Shown: in pieces, positions 24,067-32,328 of the stretch
Layout: each line of letters starts with the position of its first letter
How positions within the stretch are numbered: position 1 is the stretch's first letter
NCBI GenBank assembly: GCA_028222435.1
Contig: JAOIST010000001.1
Span: 1-64,000 of the forward strand
Length of the DNA stretch: 64,000 nt
Direction: 5' to 3'
Source: Candidatus Pelagibacter sp.
Lineage (GTDB): Bacteria > Pseudomonadota > Alphaproteobacteria > Pelagibacterales > Pelagibacteraceae
Notes under the pieces: model-generated
Database searches by the model: none
The model's input: only the letters and a program-made list of their open reading frames with translations
What the model was told of the DNA's origin: nothing
Made by a program: the position numbers and the translations under genes

Positions 24067-24551
24067 TAGATTTTTGTTCCTCGAGTTTTAATTATTAACT
24101 CAAGTTCTTTATATTCATCACAATTACAGTTTTTTAAAATTTCAAGTCTTTCATTGGCTTTATCAATTCTATTAGTTTGAACGTAAAGTTCACCTAGATA
24201 TTCATTAATTCCATTATGCTTTGGATTAATACTAAGACCTTTTAAATAATAATCTTCTGCAGCTGAAAAGTTTCCAGATTTTCTAGAAGTGTAACCAAGA
24301 TAATTCAAGATATCAGGATTTTTTTTATCTTTTAAGTATGCTTTGTCAAATTTCTTAAATGCTTGAGAGTAAAGTTTTTTTGCTTTTTCTAATTTATCTT
24401 TTTTCTCTAGCTTACCTGCTCTTTCGACTAGCTTAATTCCCTCATCGTACATTGATTGTTCTGAGCTTCCGCTACTGCTACTGTCGCTACCTGCTGCAAA
24501 TGCATTAGTGCTAATCAGAAGCGTTAAAAAAAGTATAATAATTTTTTTCAT
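24063..24551 (-). CDS. secreted TPR-repeat protein
   Basis: 162 aa. A signal peptide (KKIIILFLTLLISTNAFA) is followed by a serine-rich linker and about three TPR units (KAKKLYSQAFKKFDKAYLKD; NPDILNYLGYTSRKSGNFSA; AEDYYLKGLSINPKHNGINE). A periplasmic scaffold or assembly role is usual for such proteins, but no partner is evident. Confidence 0.8.
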   Translation of the reverse strand: MKKIIILFLTLLISTNAFAAGSDSSSSGSSEQSMYDEGIKLVERAGKLEKKDKLEKAKKLYSQAFKKFDKAYLKDKKNPDILNYLGYTSRKSGNFSAAEDYYLKGLSINPKHNGINEYLGELYVQTNRIDKANERLEILKNCNCDEYKELELIIKTRGTKIY

Positions 24552-24582
24552 ATTATATATCTAATAGTCTTTTTTAAAATTG

Positions 24583-25293
24583 TTATGCGACAGATGATCT
24601 TCCACCATCAACTCCTATAATTTGTCCAGTTATCCATGAACTTTCCTCATTTAATAAAAATTTAGCCATAGATGAAGAGTCGTTCCCGTTGCCTATCCTT
24701 TTCAGTGGGTGCATCTTAGCGATACTTTCGGCCATCTTTTCATTTTTAAGCAAGAAATTAGATATTTTTGAATTTGTTAAACTTGGGGCTATACAATTTA
24801 CTCTTATATTTGGGGCGTACTCTGCAGCAAGTGCTAGTGTTAAACCTTCGATTGCTCCTTTTGCGGAAGAAACAATGGCATGATTTGGAAATCCTTGCTT
24901 AACTGCTACTGTCGAAAATAAAACTATCGAACCTTTATTAGATTTCAAATTATCAGCTAAAGATTTTATCGCTTCTGTAGCTGAAACTAGGTTTAAATTA
25001 AATGACTGCATAAAGTCACTTTTTTTAGTAAGTTTTAAAGGTTTAAGATCTATGGATCCAACACAGTAAGCTAAGCCATTTATTTGTTCATCTTTTAAAT
25101 CATTTATTATTTTATCAGAAAAGTTTTCTTCCAATACATCGCAAGTTGTATATGTTGAGTTTAATTCATTAGCTAGTTCGGACAAACTCGCTTCATCTCT
25201 TCCTGCTAAATGCACTTGATCTCCAGACTCAACGAGACTTCTCGCTAACGATGATCCAATTGAACCTGTTGCACCTATAATTACTTTTTTCAT
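24583..25293 (-). CDS. short-chain dehydrogenase-like protein lacking the catalytic tyrosine
   Basis: 236 aa from the ATG at 25293. The NAD(P) site GATGSIGSSLARSL is at residues 7-20, and GSIVLFSTVAV and CIAPSLTNS are SDR landmarks. In the YxxxK catalytic position I read NHAIVSSAKGAIEG: the lysine is kept but the tyrosine place holds valine. It is divergent from the photolyase gene and 31 bp before the TPR gene. It may be a non-classical reductase or a binding protein of the photolyase locus. Confidence 0.8.
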   Translation of the reverse strand: MKKVIIGATGSIGSSLARSLVESGDQVHLAGRDEASLSELANELNSTYTTCDVLEENFSDKIINDLKDEQINGLAYCVGSIDLKPLKLTKKSDFMQSFNLNLVSATEAIKSLADNLKSNKGSIVLFSTVAVKQGFPNHAIVSSAKGAIEGLTLALAAEYAPNIRVNCIAPSLTNSKISNFLLKNEKMAESIAKMHPLKRIGNGNDSSSMAKFLLNEESSWITGQIIGVDGGRSSVA

Positions 25294-25377
25294 ATTTAAA
25301 AATAACACTATTAGCTGTTAATTAAATGCAAATAATGACGCGTGTAATAACTTGTTAAAAGGTGTAATTTGCAACAT

Positions 25378-26856
25378 ATGAAGCTTTTTTTATTGCTTGG
25401 TAATCAGTTATTTTCACCAAAATACTTAAATGATTTTAAAGACCATACCTTTTTTATGGCTGAGGATTATGATTTGTGCACTTACGAAAAACATCACAAA
25501 CTTAAAATTTTGTTATTTTTATCATCGATGAGATCTTTCAGAGACGAGTTGAAGTCCAAAAATTTCAATATAATTTACAAAGATATTAATAAAGATTTTA
25601 AACTATCCTATGAAAAGAAAATAACTAAAACTATTAAAGAAAAGAAAATCAAAGAAATTTCATTTTTTGAAATAGAAGATAAATTTTTTGAAAAAAAAAT
25701 TCTTTATCTTGCAAAGAAGAATTCACTTAAAATTAATCAAATTAAATCTCCAATGTTTTTAATAGATAGAAATGAATTTAAAAACTATCTCTCCAAAAAT
25801 AAGCGGCCATTCATGGCGAATTTTTATAAAATCGTAAGAACTAAAACGAATTTATTAATGAATAAAAATGGTACACCAAGAGGAAATAAATGGAGCTTTG
25901 ATGAAGACAATAGAAAAAAACTTCCTAGTTCAATAAAAATTCCTGAAATATCAAAAGTGAAAGATACGAAAAATACTACTATTTTAAAAAAATTTATAAG
26001 TAATAACTTTAAAGATCATCCAGGAAATACAGACAATTTTTGGTTTCCCTCTACCAGAAAAGATGCAAACAAATGGTTAGATGAATTTATAAAAGAAAGA
26101 ATAAAATTATTTGGTGATTATGAAGATGCTGTAACAGATAAATCCAATACTGTATTTCATAGCGCATTGAGTCCTTTAATTAATTTAGGTCTTTTGACAC
26201 CTGAAGAAATAATTGAAAAACTTAGAAATGTTGAAGGCAAAATTCCTATGAATTCCCTGGAAGGTTATATTAGACAAATTATTGGATGGAGAGAATTCAT
26301 GAGAGGAATTTATCAAAATTTTGATGAACGTTTAGAAAAGACTAATTTTTTTAATCACAAAAGAAAAATGAAAAATAATTGGTATAAGGGAAATACAGGA
26401 TTGCCTCCGTTAGATCATGCTATCTCTAATGCTGTTAATTATGGTTGGTCTCATCATATCGAACGTCTTATGATTTTAGCTAATATTATGAACTTGTGCG
26501 AAATTAATCCTAAACAAGTTTACAAATGGTTCATGGAAATGTTTGTGGACTCTTCTGACTGGGTCATGGCTCCAAATGTATATGGCATGGGTTTATTTAG
26601 TGATGGTGGAATATTTGCTACAAAACCATATATATGTGGTTCGAGTTATTTTTTAAAAATGATGCATTTTAAAAAAGGACCTTGGTGCGATGTGATGGAT
26701 GGACTTTACTGGAGATTTATAGATAAGAATAAAAAGTTTTTCTCAAAAAATCCTAGACTTGCAATGATGGTAAGAATTTCTGAAAAAATGAACCAAGAAA
26801 GAAAATTAAGAATATTAAAAGCTGCAGATAAATTTATTAAGGAGAATACAAACTAA
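25378..26856 (+). CDS. FeS-BCP-type photolyase/cryptochrome lacking the usual Fe-S cysteines
   Basis: 492 aa from ATG 25378. The start MKLFLLLGNQLF and the N-terminal Rossmann-like antenna domain, then GYIRQIIGWREFMRGIYQ (about 295) and FSDGGIFATKPYICGSSY (about 420) are those of the deoxyribodipyrimidine photolyase-related (PhrB, prokaryotic 6-4) group. That group normally has four cluster cysteines, two of them in a YCxxC element before a DACPF segment. Here that loop is missing (KMMHFKKGPWCDVMDGLYW), with one cysteine left, so the cluster is probably absent. It starts a run with the DCC and DUF2256 genes. Confidence 0.85.
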   Translation: MKLFLLLGNQLFSPKYLNDFKDHTFFMAEDYDLCTYEKHHKLKILLFLSSMRSFRDELKSKNFNIIYKDINKDFKLSYEKKITKTIKEKKIKEISFFEIEDKFFEKKILYLAKKNSLKINQIKSPMFLIDRNEFKNYLSKNKRPFMANFYKIVRTKTNLLMNKNGTPRGNKWSFDEDNRKKLPSSIKIPEISKVKDTKNTTILKKFISNNFKDHPGNTDNFWFPSTRKDANKWLDEFIKERIKLFGDYEDAVTDKSNTVFHSALSPLINLGLLTPEEIIEKLRNVEGKIPMNSLEGYIRQIIGWREFMRGIYQNFDERLEKTNFFNHKRKMKNNWYKGNTGLPPLDHAISNAVNYGWSHHIERLMILANIMNLCEINPKQVYKWFMEMFVDSSDWVMAPNVYGMGLFSDGGIFATKPYICGSSYFLKMMHFKKGPWCDVMDGLYWRFIDKNKKFFSKNPRLAMMVRISEKMNQERKLRILKAADKFIKENTN

Positions 26857-27210
26857 ATGAAAAATAAAGTTTTTTTTAATAATTCATGTAATATTTGTAG
26901 AGCTGAGATTAATCATTATAAAAAATATTCTAATAAAGATATTGAATGGGTTGATGTTACAAATAATAAAGAAGCTCAACAAATAACCTCAAAGTCATAC
27001 GAACAACTTCTAAGGAGAATGCACGTTATTCAAGATGGGAATTTAATCGAAGGAGCAGAAGTATTTCTAATTATTTGGAAAAATATTCCTAAATATAATT
27101 TTTTATACAAATTATTTAATAACAAACCTATGTTTTTTTTATTAAAAATCTTTTATGAGATAGCAGCATATTTTTTATTTTTAAAAAATAAACACCTTCT
27201 TAAGAAATGA
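26857..27210 (+). CDS. DCC-family (DUF393) thiol-disulfide oxidoreductase-like protein
   Basis: 117 aa, thioredoxin-like. FFNNSCNICRAEINHYKK gives the family's CxxC at residues 11-14, and RMHVIQDGNLIEGAEVFLII is the second conserved block. The C-terminal half is hydrophobic. It follows the photolyase with no gap and overlaps the DUF2256 start by 4 bp. DCC proteins often sit beside photolyases; the job is unknown. Confidence 0.85.
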   Translation: MKNKVFFNNSCNICRAEINHYKKYSNKDIEWVDVTNNKEAQQITSKSYEQLLRRMHVIQDGNLIEGAEVFLIIWKNIPKYNFLYKLFNNKPMFFLLKIFYEIAAYFLFLKNKHLLKK

Positions 27211-27341
27211 AGAAAAAAGATTTACCTACTAAAATCTGTTCTACTTGTAAACGCTCTTTTACTTGGAGAAAAAAATGGAAACTTAACTGGTCAAGTGTGA
27301 AATATTGTTCAAAAAAATGTTCGGGTAATAAAATTAATTAA
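27207..27341 (+). CDS. DUF2256 zinc-ribbon-like small protein
   Basis: 44 aa starting at ATG 27207: KKKDLPTKICSTCKRSFTW, then RKKWKLNWSSVKYCSKKC. Four cysteines in two CxxC-like pairs (CSTC, CSKKC) and the WRKKW core match DUF2256, a small protein that is commonly fused to or next to cryptochrome/photolyase genes. It overlaps the DCC gene by 4 bp and the 3' end of the second photolyase gene by 8 bp on the opposite strand. Confidence 0.88.
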   Translation: MKKKDLPTKICSTCKRSFTWRKKWKLNWSSVKYCSKKCSGNKIN

Positions 27342-28473
27342 GTTTAAACTGACTTAAAATTTTTGGAATATTTGATTTAAAATTAAAATAACCTTTATTT
27401 GAAAATTGCCAACAATAATTGTCTTCTTCTCTAGTCAAATAGTTTATATTTAAATTATTTTTCTTTATTACTCTTTTCAAGAAAGACATATTTTCTCCAA
27501 TTGACGGATAAACAATATCAAAGTCTTTATCATTGCTTGATAATTCAATAAATTTATTTCCTTCAATAAATTCAATTTTTAAGCCTGAGTTTTGTATTTG
27601 ATTTTTGATTAGATTTTTTTTGTAATCTAATACTTTGCTGCCTAATTTAACCTGTCGTTCGTCATTTGCTAATAAAATACAGTAAACCTTCTTATGGTTA
27701 TCTATATTGAAAAATTGAAAATCTAATTCATTTTCAAAAAAAACTAATTTATCTGATGCTGTTTCGTTATTGCTAATACTTAAAGGTGAAACTTTATAAT
27801 CTCTTTGATCAATAATAGGTTGTGGATTTTCATTTAATTTTAGATCCTTGTACTTATTATTAGTAAATTTATTTATATTCCAATTTTGAGCTATGTAATT
27901 TTTTCCTTTAGTTTGGATGCCGGCTACCCATCTCCAACTCAAAGTATTTGAAGCAGCATCACCATCATACAGTTCTCTTAAAAAAAATTCTGCTCCTTTT
28001 TGCCAAGGTAGTTTTAATGTAAATATCCAAATGCTCGCAAACCACATTCTCGTATGATTATGTAAATAATTATTTTCTTTTAGTTCTTTAACCCAATCGT
28101 TAAAACAATCTATGTTTGTCTCACCATTTATTGCTTTTTCATATTCTTTTGTATTTTCAATGTTTTTTGTATCTTCTACAAAATCAGTCCAAACCTTAGG
28201 TCGTAATTCTAGCCATCCCTTCCAATACACTCTCCAAAATATTTCCTGAATAAATTTTTCTACTTTCTGATACGGGTATTTACTTAATGTTTTTTTTGCT
28301 ACTTCATACTCTGATATTAATCTGTGAGTTATATAGGGCGACAAACAAGAAATATTTTTTCTATTCTGTAGTCCAAAATCAAAATTTCGTTTAGCTGTAT
28401 AATCTGAAATATTATTTTCAATATACCTTTCCATGACATCTAAAGCCTCTTTTCTTGTAGTTACAAAATTCAC
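27334..28473 (-). CDS. photolyase FAD-domain protein with apparently swapped domain order
   Basis: 379 aa. The cryptochrome FAD domain comes first (about residues 20-215): SPYITHRLIS, FIQEIFWRVYWKGWLELRP, HNHTRMWFASIWIF and LYDGDAASNTLSWRWVAGIQ, where the DGDAASN segment contacts the flavin. The remaining 150 residues look like a Rossmann-like domain (KKVYCILLANDERQV ... FDIVYPSIG) such as normally precedes the FAD domain. So the antenna-like part seems to be C-terminal. A start further upstream is excluded by the preceding gene, whose start codon overlaps by 4 bp. Confidence 0.75.
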   Translation of the reverse strand: MNFVTTRKEALDVMERYIENNISDYTAKRNFDFGLQNRKNISCLSPYITHRLISEYEVAKKTLSKYPYQKVEKFIQEIFWRVYWKGWLELRPKVWTDFVEDTKNIENTKEYEKAINGETNIDCFNDWVKELKENNYLHNHTRMWFASIWIFTLKLPWQKGAEFFLRELYDGDAASNTLSWRWVAGIQTKGKNYIAQNWNINKFTNNKYKDLKLNENPQPIIDQRDYKVSPLSISNNETASDKLVFFENELDFQFFNIDNHKKVYCILLANDERQVKLGSKVLDYKKNLIKNQIQNSGLKIEFIEGNKFIELSSNDKDFDIVYPSIGENMSFLKRVIKKNNLNINYLTREEDNYCWQFSNKGYFNFKSNIPKILSQFKLN

Positions 28474-28673
28474 TCTTCATCCTCATCTCTCCAGCCATCC
28501 ATAAAAAGCTTCCAGCAAGCAAAGGTTACACATGGAATACCAACACAAAAACCTAAAAGAATTCCATTTTTTGATCCTAGGTATATCGATCCTACGTGCG
28601 TTGCTCCAATTGGTACTACAGTTAATATAAGTAAAATTATTATAAGTCGGTAAGTGTAAGGAGGCCTTTTCAT
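28470..28673 (-). CDS. 67-aa membrane protein of the photolyase locus
   Basis: 67 aa with two hydrophobic helices (about 9-30 and 36-56) and an acidic tail ending DEDEE. I recognise no family with certainty. It overlaps both neighbours (DUF4864 by 1 bp at 28673, photolyase by 4 bp), so it is part of the msrA-DUF4864-photolyase run. Confidence 0.7.
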   Translation of the reverse strand: MKRPPYTYRLIIILLILTVVPIGATHVGSIYLGSKNGILLGFCVGIPCVTFACWKLFMDGWRDEDEE

Positions 28674-29128
28674 TAAATAGTGTTTCCTTGATCAATGGGA
28701 ATTGAAACAGCTGATGTAAACCAACAATCATTACAATTTTTTTCTGAAGCTTTTTCAACGTGCCATTCATAAAATAATAATTTTTTATCTTTTGCTAAAA
28801 TTTCTATTTTAAAAATATGTTTATTTGGCGTGTTCATTAGTAAATTTATCTTATGAGATGAATGGTTTAATAAAGACCTATATTGATTTCCATAAATCAT
28901 AATTCGGAATCTCGCATACGGACCTGTATTTTTTTTATTTTCTGGATGTGCAAACAACCATGTTTGCATTATTCCGTCGTCTTCTTTATTGTTTTTTTTT
29001 AGAGCTTCTAATTGTATTTTAACAACATCGTACGGTAACAAATTTTCATTAGGGTTTATAATTTCACTATTTAGTTTACTGCTAAAAAAGATAATAAAAA
29101 TAAAAATTAATATTTTTCTTAATTCCAT
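28673..29128 (-). CDS. DUF4864 family exported protein
   Basis: 151 aa from the ATG at 29128 (ELRKILIFIFIIFFSSKLNS is a signal peptide). PYDVVKIQLEALKKNNKEDD, TWLFAHPENKKNTGPYARF and CWFTSAVS match the DUF4864 pattern, a cystatin/NTF2-like exported domain of unknown function. An earlier ATG at 29158 would only add ten residues before the signal peptide. It overlaps the end of msrA by 10 bp. Confidence 0.75.
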   Translation of the reverse strand: MELRKILIFIFIIFFSSKLNSEIINPNENLLPYDVVKIQLEALKKNNKEDDGIMQTWLFAHPENKKNTGPYARFRIMIYGNQYRSLLNHSSHKINLLMNTPNKHIFKIEILAKDKKLLFYEWHVEKASEKNCNDCWFTSAVSIPIDQGNTI

Positions 29129-29688
29129 ATTTTTTCTAATATTTCTTCTCTTTGACAAGATTTTTTATACATTAAATAACGTATAAAATTTTTTTCATAA
29201 TAATCTTGGTGATAAGTTTCTGCAGGGTAAAACTTTTCAAATTTCCAAACTAAGGTAACAATTTTCTTTTTAAATTTATTTTCTACTTGTTTAAAAGAAT
29301 TATTAATTATTTCTTTTTGTGGCTGGTCTTCAAAAAAAACGACTGACCTATAACTTTTACCTTTATCGCAAAATTGACCATTGGCATCGAAAGGATCAAT
29401 ATTTTTCCAATAAATATCCAATAATTTTTCATAGTTAATGATTTTTGAGTTATAGGTTATTTCGATAGTCTCAACGTGTCCTGAATCTGTATAAACAACA
29501 TCGGCATATTTAGGATTTTTTAAATGCCCTCCTGAGTAACCTGAGGTAGTTGAGATTACTCCTTCTACTTGGTCAAAAGACTCTTCCATGCACCAAAAGC
29601 AACCTCCTGCAAAGTAAACTTTTTTTTCTTCTGCATAACTGTAAGAACTCATGAATATTAATGAGACAAATAGTAAAATTTTATTCAT
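29119..29688 (-). CDS. msrA: exported peptide-methionine (S)-S-oxide reductase
   Basis: 189 aa. A signal peptide (KILLFVSLIFMSSYSYA) precedes the enzyme core, whose active site GGCFWCMEESF is at about residues 28-38; TSGYSGG and AETYHQDYY are further family marks. MsrA repairs oxidised methionine; the signal places it in the periplasm. It heads a run with DUF4864 and the second photolyase, which suits a light/oxidation-stress locus. Confidence 0.95.
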   Translation of the reverse strand: MNKILLFVSLIFMSSYSYAEEKKVYFAGGCFWCMEESFDQVEGVISTTSGYSGGHLKNPKYADVVYTDSGHVETIEITYNSKIINYEKLLDIYWKNIDPFDANGQFCDKGKSYRSVVFFEDQPQKEIINNSFKQVENKFKKKIVTLVWKFEKFYPAETYHQDYYEKNFIRYLMYKKSCQREEILEKIWN

Positions 29689-29711
29689 CTAAATATGTTA
29701 TATTATTCATT

Positions 29712-30026
29712 ATGGAAAACGATGACTTTATTGTCGTAGAGGGTATTCACAAAAATCCTAATAATTTTGATACTATTGATGAAGGTACCAAAATAATTCA
29801 TGGACCATTTAAAAAAGAACATGCGGAAAATCTCGCAAAAGGACTAATACAAAAAAATATAGATAATTTTTATCATAGAGCTTGGGTCATTAAGAACGGA
29901 CTAGAGATTGATAATATATGTGAGGAATGTAAAAAAGAAGATGTAAGCGTTAAACAAAATTTAATTATGCATAGCTATAAGATTTGTAATAGTTGTAATT
30001 TAACTAGAAAAATATTTCCTATTTAA
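29712..30026 (+). CDS. unknown 104-aa protein with a C-terminal zinc-ribbon
   Basis: 104 aa from ATG 29712. The N-terminal half has a SPOR- or DUF-like alpha/beta pattern (FIVVEGIHKNPNNFDTIDEG, HGPFKKEHAENLAKGLIQK), and the C-terminus holds two CxxC pairs (ICEECKKE and ICNSCNL) likely to bind one zinc. I recognise no family. It is divergent from msrA and its stop overlaps the Yip1 gene end by 4 bp. Confidence 0.65.
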   Translation: MENDDFIVVEGIHKNPNNFDTIDEGTKIIHGPFKKEHAENLAKGLIQKNIDNFYHRAWVIKNGLEIDNICEECKKEDVSVKQNLIMHSYKICNSCNLTRKIFPI

Positions 30027-30544
30027 ATTCCTTTAAATAAAACAATAACTAAGAATAAAAAGAAAGCTTGAAACAACCAAGAAACAACCACAACTCCAAA
30101 AGCCTTCCAAAGACTATCGTAATCCAAGGCTGCTTTAACTGCAACAACCATACATGCAAGCATCCAAAATGCTGAGCCAATAAATGTTACCGTCATTAAT
30201 TCTGGAGTTATACCAAAAACCCTAATAAGACCTGGAGCGCTAGAAAAACCTATTGTTCTCAAAAGCTCTCCGTGGTTACTTTTAGTTTTTGCCCCACCAA
30301 AAAGTTTTACACCTACAAAATAAATTACATATGCCCAAACATACCAACTCAATAAAGAAAGAGCTGGAGCAACTAGAAAATTAGACGCCCCTAAATGAAT
30401 AGATCCTACTCCAGCAGCTAAGCTGGATAAAACTACAACAGCGCCAGCTTGAAAAGTTGCGCTTTTATCTTTCTCAACTTCTTCAAATAAATCAATATCA
30501 ATCTTTATTGCTCTAAAAATTCTATTTAAAAATAAGTTTATCAT
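30023..30544 (-). CDS. Yip1-domain family membrane protein
   Basis: 173 aa with about five helices; FSSAPGLIRVFG and MVVAVKAALDYDSLWKAFGV are the Yip1-type motifs. Bacterial members are uncharacterised membrane proteins. It is 1 bp after the HisN-like gene on the same strand. Confidence 0.8.
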   Translation of the reverse strand: MINLFLNRIFRAIKIDIDLFEEVEKDKSATFQAGAVVVLSSLAAGVGSIHLGASNFLVAPALSLLSWYVWAYVIYFVGVKLFGGAKTKSNHGELLRTIGFSSAPGLIRVFGITPELMTVTFIGSAFWMLACMVVAVKAALDYDSLWKAFGVVVVSWLFQAFFLFLVIVLFKGI

Positions 30545-30545
30545 T

Positions 30546-31340
30546 TCATTTTTTTGTGAATGGCTTTAATAACTTTAATATCTTGTTATGTAAAACTTTG
30601 TTTGATGTTGCTAAGATATTTCCACCATTTTCCGCTGGTTCATTTTTCCAATTAGTTACAATTGCTCCTGATTTTTTAATAATTGGAATTAAAGGTAATA
30701 TATCATATGGCTTTAGATTAGCCTCGATTACTGCATCGACTCTCCCCTCTGCAAGTAAACAATAATTCAGAGCATCGAATCCTGCCAATCTAAAGGACCA
30801 ACCAAATTTTTTAATTACCTTTCTTTGTTTTTCATAACTTAAAGTTCCATGAAAATTTCCAATTATCTTAATTGTTTTTAAGTTGTTATTATTTGATGAT
30901 TTTAAAATAAATTTTTTCTTATCTTTAAATAAATAGGATTTTTTTTTATCGTTGATATAATATTTATTTAATTCAGGAAAATTAGCTAAACCTACTTTTG
31001 ATCTCTCTTCATAGGATAAACTAATTAAATTAGACCAAGTTGGGGCACCGATTACAAAAGCTCTCGTCCCATCAATTGGATCAATTGACCATTTATAATC
31101 ATTCAGAGTAAATTTATCATTAAACTCTTCACCTATAATTGAATCTTTTGGAAATTTTTTATTAATGAGTGTTCTTATATATTTTTCAAAAGCTTTATCA
31201 AAATTAGTTACAGGGTCAAAATCTTTTTTAGTCTTTGATTTATTGTTAACGATTACTCCTGACTTAGATTTTTTTTTGTAAAATAAGTTCAGCTTGGGTG
31301 GTAAATTTTTAAGAAAATTGAATGGTTTGTTGTAATCCAT
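30546..31340 (-). CDS. hisN: inositol-monophosphatase family phosphatase, probable histidinol-phosphatase
   Basis: 264 aa. IGEEF (about 70), WSIDPIDGTRAFVIGAPTW (about 83-101) and the C-terminal aspartate in GFDALNYCLLAEGRVDAVIE are the metal sites. The GTRAF(V/I)xG form is that of the HisN-type histidinol-phosphate phosphatase, distinct from the CysQ paralogue at 11594. Substrate assignment is by motif only; inositol or other sugar phosphates remain possible. Yip1 gene follows after 1 bp. Confidence 0.8.
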   Translation of the reverse strand: MDYNKPFNFLKNLPPKLNLFYKKKSKSGVIVNNKSKTKKDFDPVTNFDKAFEKYIRTLINKKFPKDSIIGEEFNDKFTLNDYKWSIDPIDGTRAFVIGAPTWSNLISLSYEERSKVGLANFPELNKYYINDKKKSYLFKDKKKFILKSSNNNNLKTIKIIGNFHGTLSYEKQRKVIKKFGWSFRLAGFDALNYCLLAEGRVDAVIEANLKPYDILPLIPIIKKSGAIVTNWKNEPAENGGNILATSNKVLHNKILKLLKPFTKK

Positions 31341-31375
31341 TATGTTTATATAGCTTAATTAGAAAAAAAATATAT

Positions 31376-31846
31376 ATGAAAATTTTAAAAAAAATTGAAC
31401 CTATACTCATTGGTTTTTTTGGTGCAATAATTATTGGTGTTCTTGCGTTTCTTAGCTTTGAAACATCCACAGGTTTTTGGTTAATGTTTTCTTTTGGCTC
31501 AACTGTATTAATTGTATTAGTTTTTTATGAAAGTGAGTTTGCGCAACCTGCTAATATTTTTTTTGGTCACTTATTAGGTATAGTAATAGGCGTATTATTT
31601 AATGAGTTTTTGGGCATTTCTTTTATCACTTTGGGGCTATCCGTTGGTGCCACTATTTCTCTCATGATTTACTTTAAAATAATTCATCCCCCGGCGGCGG
31701 CAAATCCTCTAATTGCTTTATTTGCTGATGTATCTTTAAATTATATAGTTTTTCCAGTTATTGTTGGTTCTGTTTCAATAATAATTTTTTCAGTTTTAAT
31801 AAATAAGTTTCTTTTAAAAAGAAAATATCCAACGCGGTGGTTTTAA
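31376..31846 (+). CDS. HPP-family membrane protein
   Basis: 156 aa from ATG 31376 with four to five helices. The family name motif is present as IIHPPAAANPLIALF (about residue 102), and the first helix pair holds WLMFSFGSTVLIVLVF. HPP proteins are implicated in nitrite uptake in cyanobacteria and plants; here this is only a suggestion. The longer frame from 31322 overlaps the opposite gene and has no ribosome site. Confidence 0.85.
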   Translation: MKILKKIEPILIGFFGAIIIGVLAFLSFETSTGFWLMFSFGSTVLIVLVFYESEFAQPANIFFGHLLGIVIGVLFNEFLGISFITLGLSVGATISLMIYFKIIHPPAAANPLIALFADVSLNYIVFPVIVGSVSIIIFSVLINKFLLKRKYPTRWF

Positions 31847-32304
31847 TTTAATATTAAAATCGAACTATTTAATATAAAGGCATAGCTTGACCATAAAAAA
31901 TATGGGACCATTAAGTAAAAACTAACTTTATCTATTTTTAAATATATCTTCATTAAAATAGTAATAAAAATTAAAATAATTATAAGATTAATTAATGCTA
32001 AGCCGATTAAATGAAATCCAAAAAAAACTATACTCCACGTACTGTTAAATATTAAATGTATGAAATAAATTTTTAACACCCCTTTATTGAAAGAATTTAT
32101 CCAAATTTTCCAAATTGATATTGTCATTAATAAATATAGTGTAGTCCAGACAGGAGCGAATACCCAGCTTGGTGGATTAAAGCTTGGAAGGATAATTTCA
32201 GAATACCAAGGTTCCTTAAATGAAGCCGTGACATAACTTCCAGTCATTGGAGCAATAAAAGTTATTAAAAGTATGATAAAAAATGATAAATATTTATTCT
32301 TCAT
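31843..32304 (-). CDS. tspO: TspO/MBR (translocator protein) family
   Basis: 153 aa, five helices. EIILPSFNPPSWVFAPVWTT (about 36-55) is the diagnostic loop, with the conserved tryptophans and proline pair. TspO binds porphyrins and cholesterol-like ligands and modulates oxidative and light responses in alphaproteobacteria. It is between the HPP and SDR genes; the 3' end overlaps the HPP stop by 4 bp. Confidence 0.9.
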   Translation of the reverse strand: MKNKYLSFFIILLITFIAPMTGSYVTASFKEPWYSEIILPSFNPPSWVFAPVWTTLYLLMTISIWKIWINSFNKGVLKIYFIHLIFNSTWSIVFFGFHLIGLALINLIIILIFITILMKIYLKIDKVSFYLMVPYFLWSSYAFILNSSILILN

Positions 32305-32328
32305 TGAAAAATAAGATATAACTAATTT

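Noticed and set aside
24689..24883. 64-codon frame antisense to the SDR gene
   Set aside because: Shadow of the real SDR gene, whose motifs are on the minus strand.
28483..28770. 95-codon frame overlapping the 67-aa membrane gene and DUF4864
   Set aside because: Overlaps two better-supported genes with overlapping start/stop codons; composition is not protein-like.
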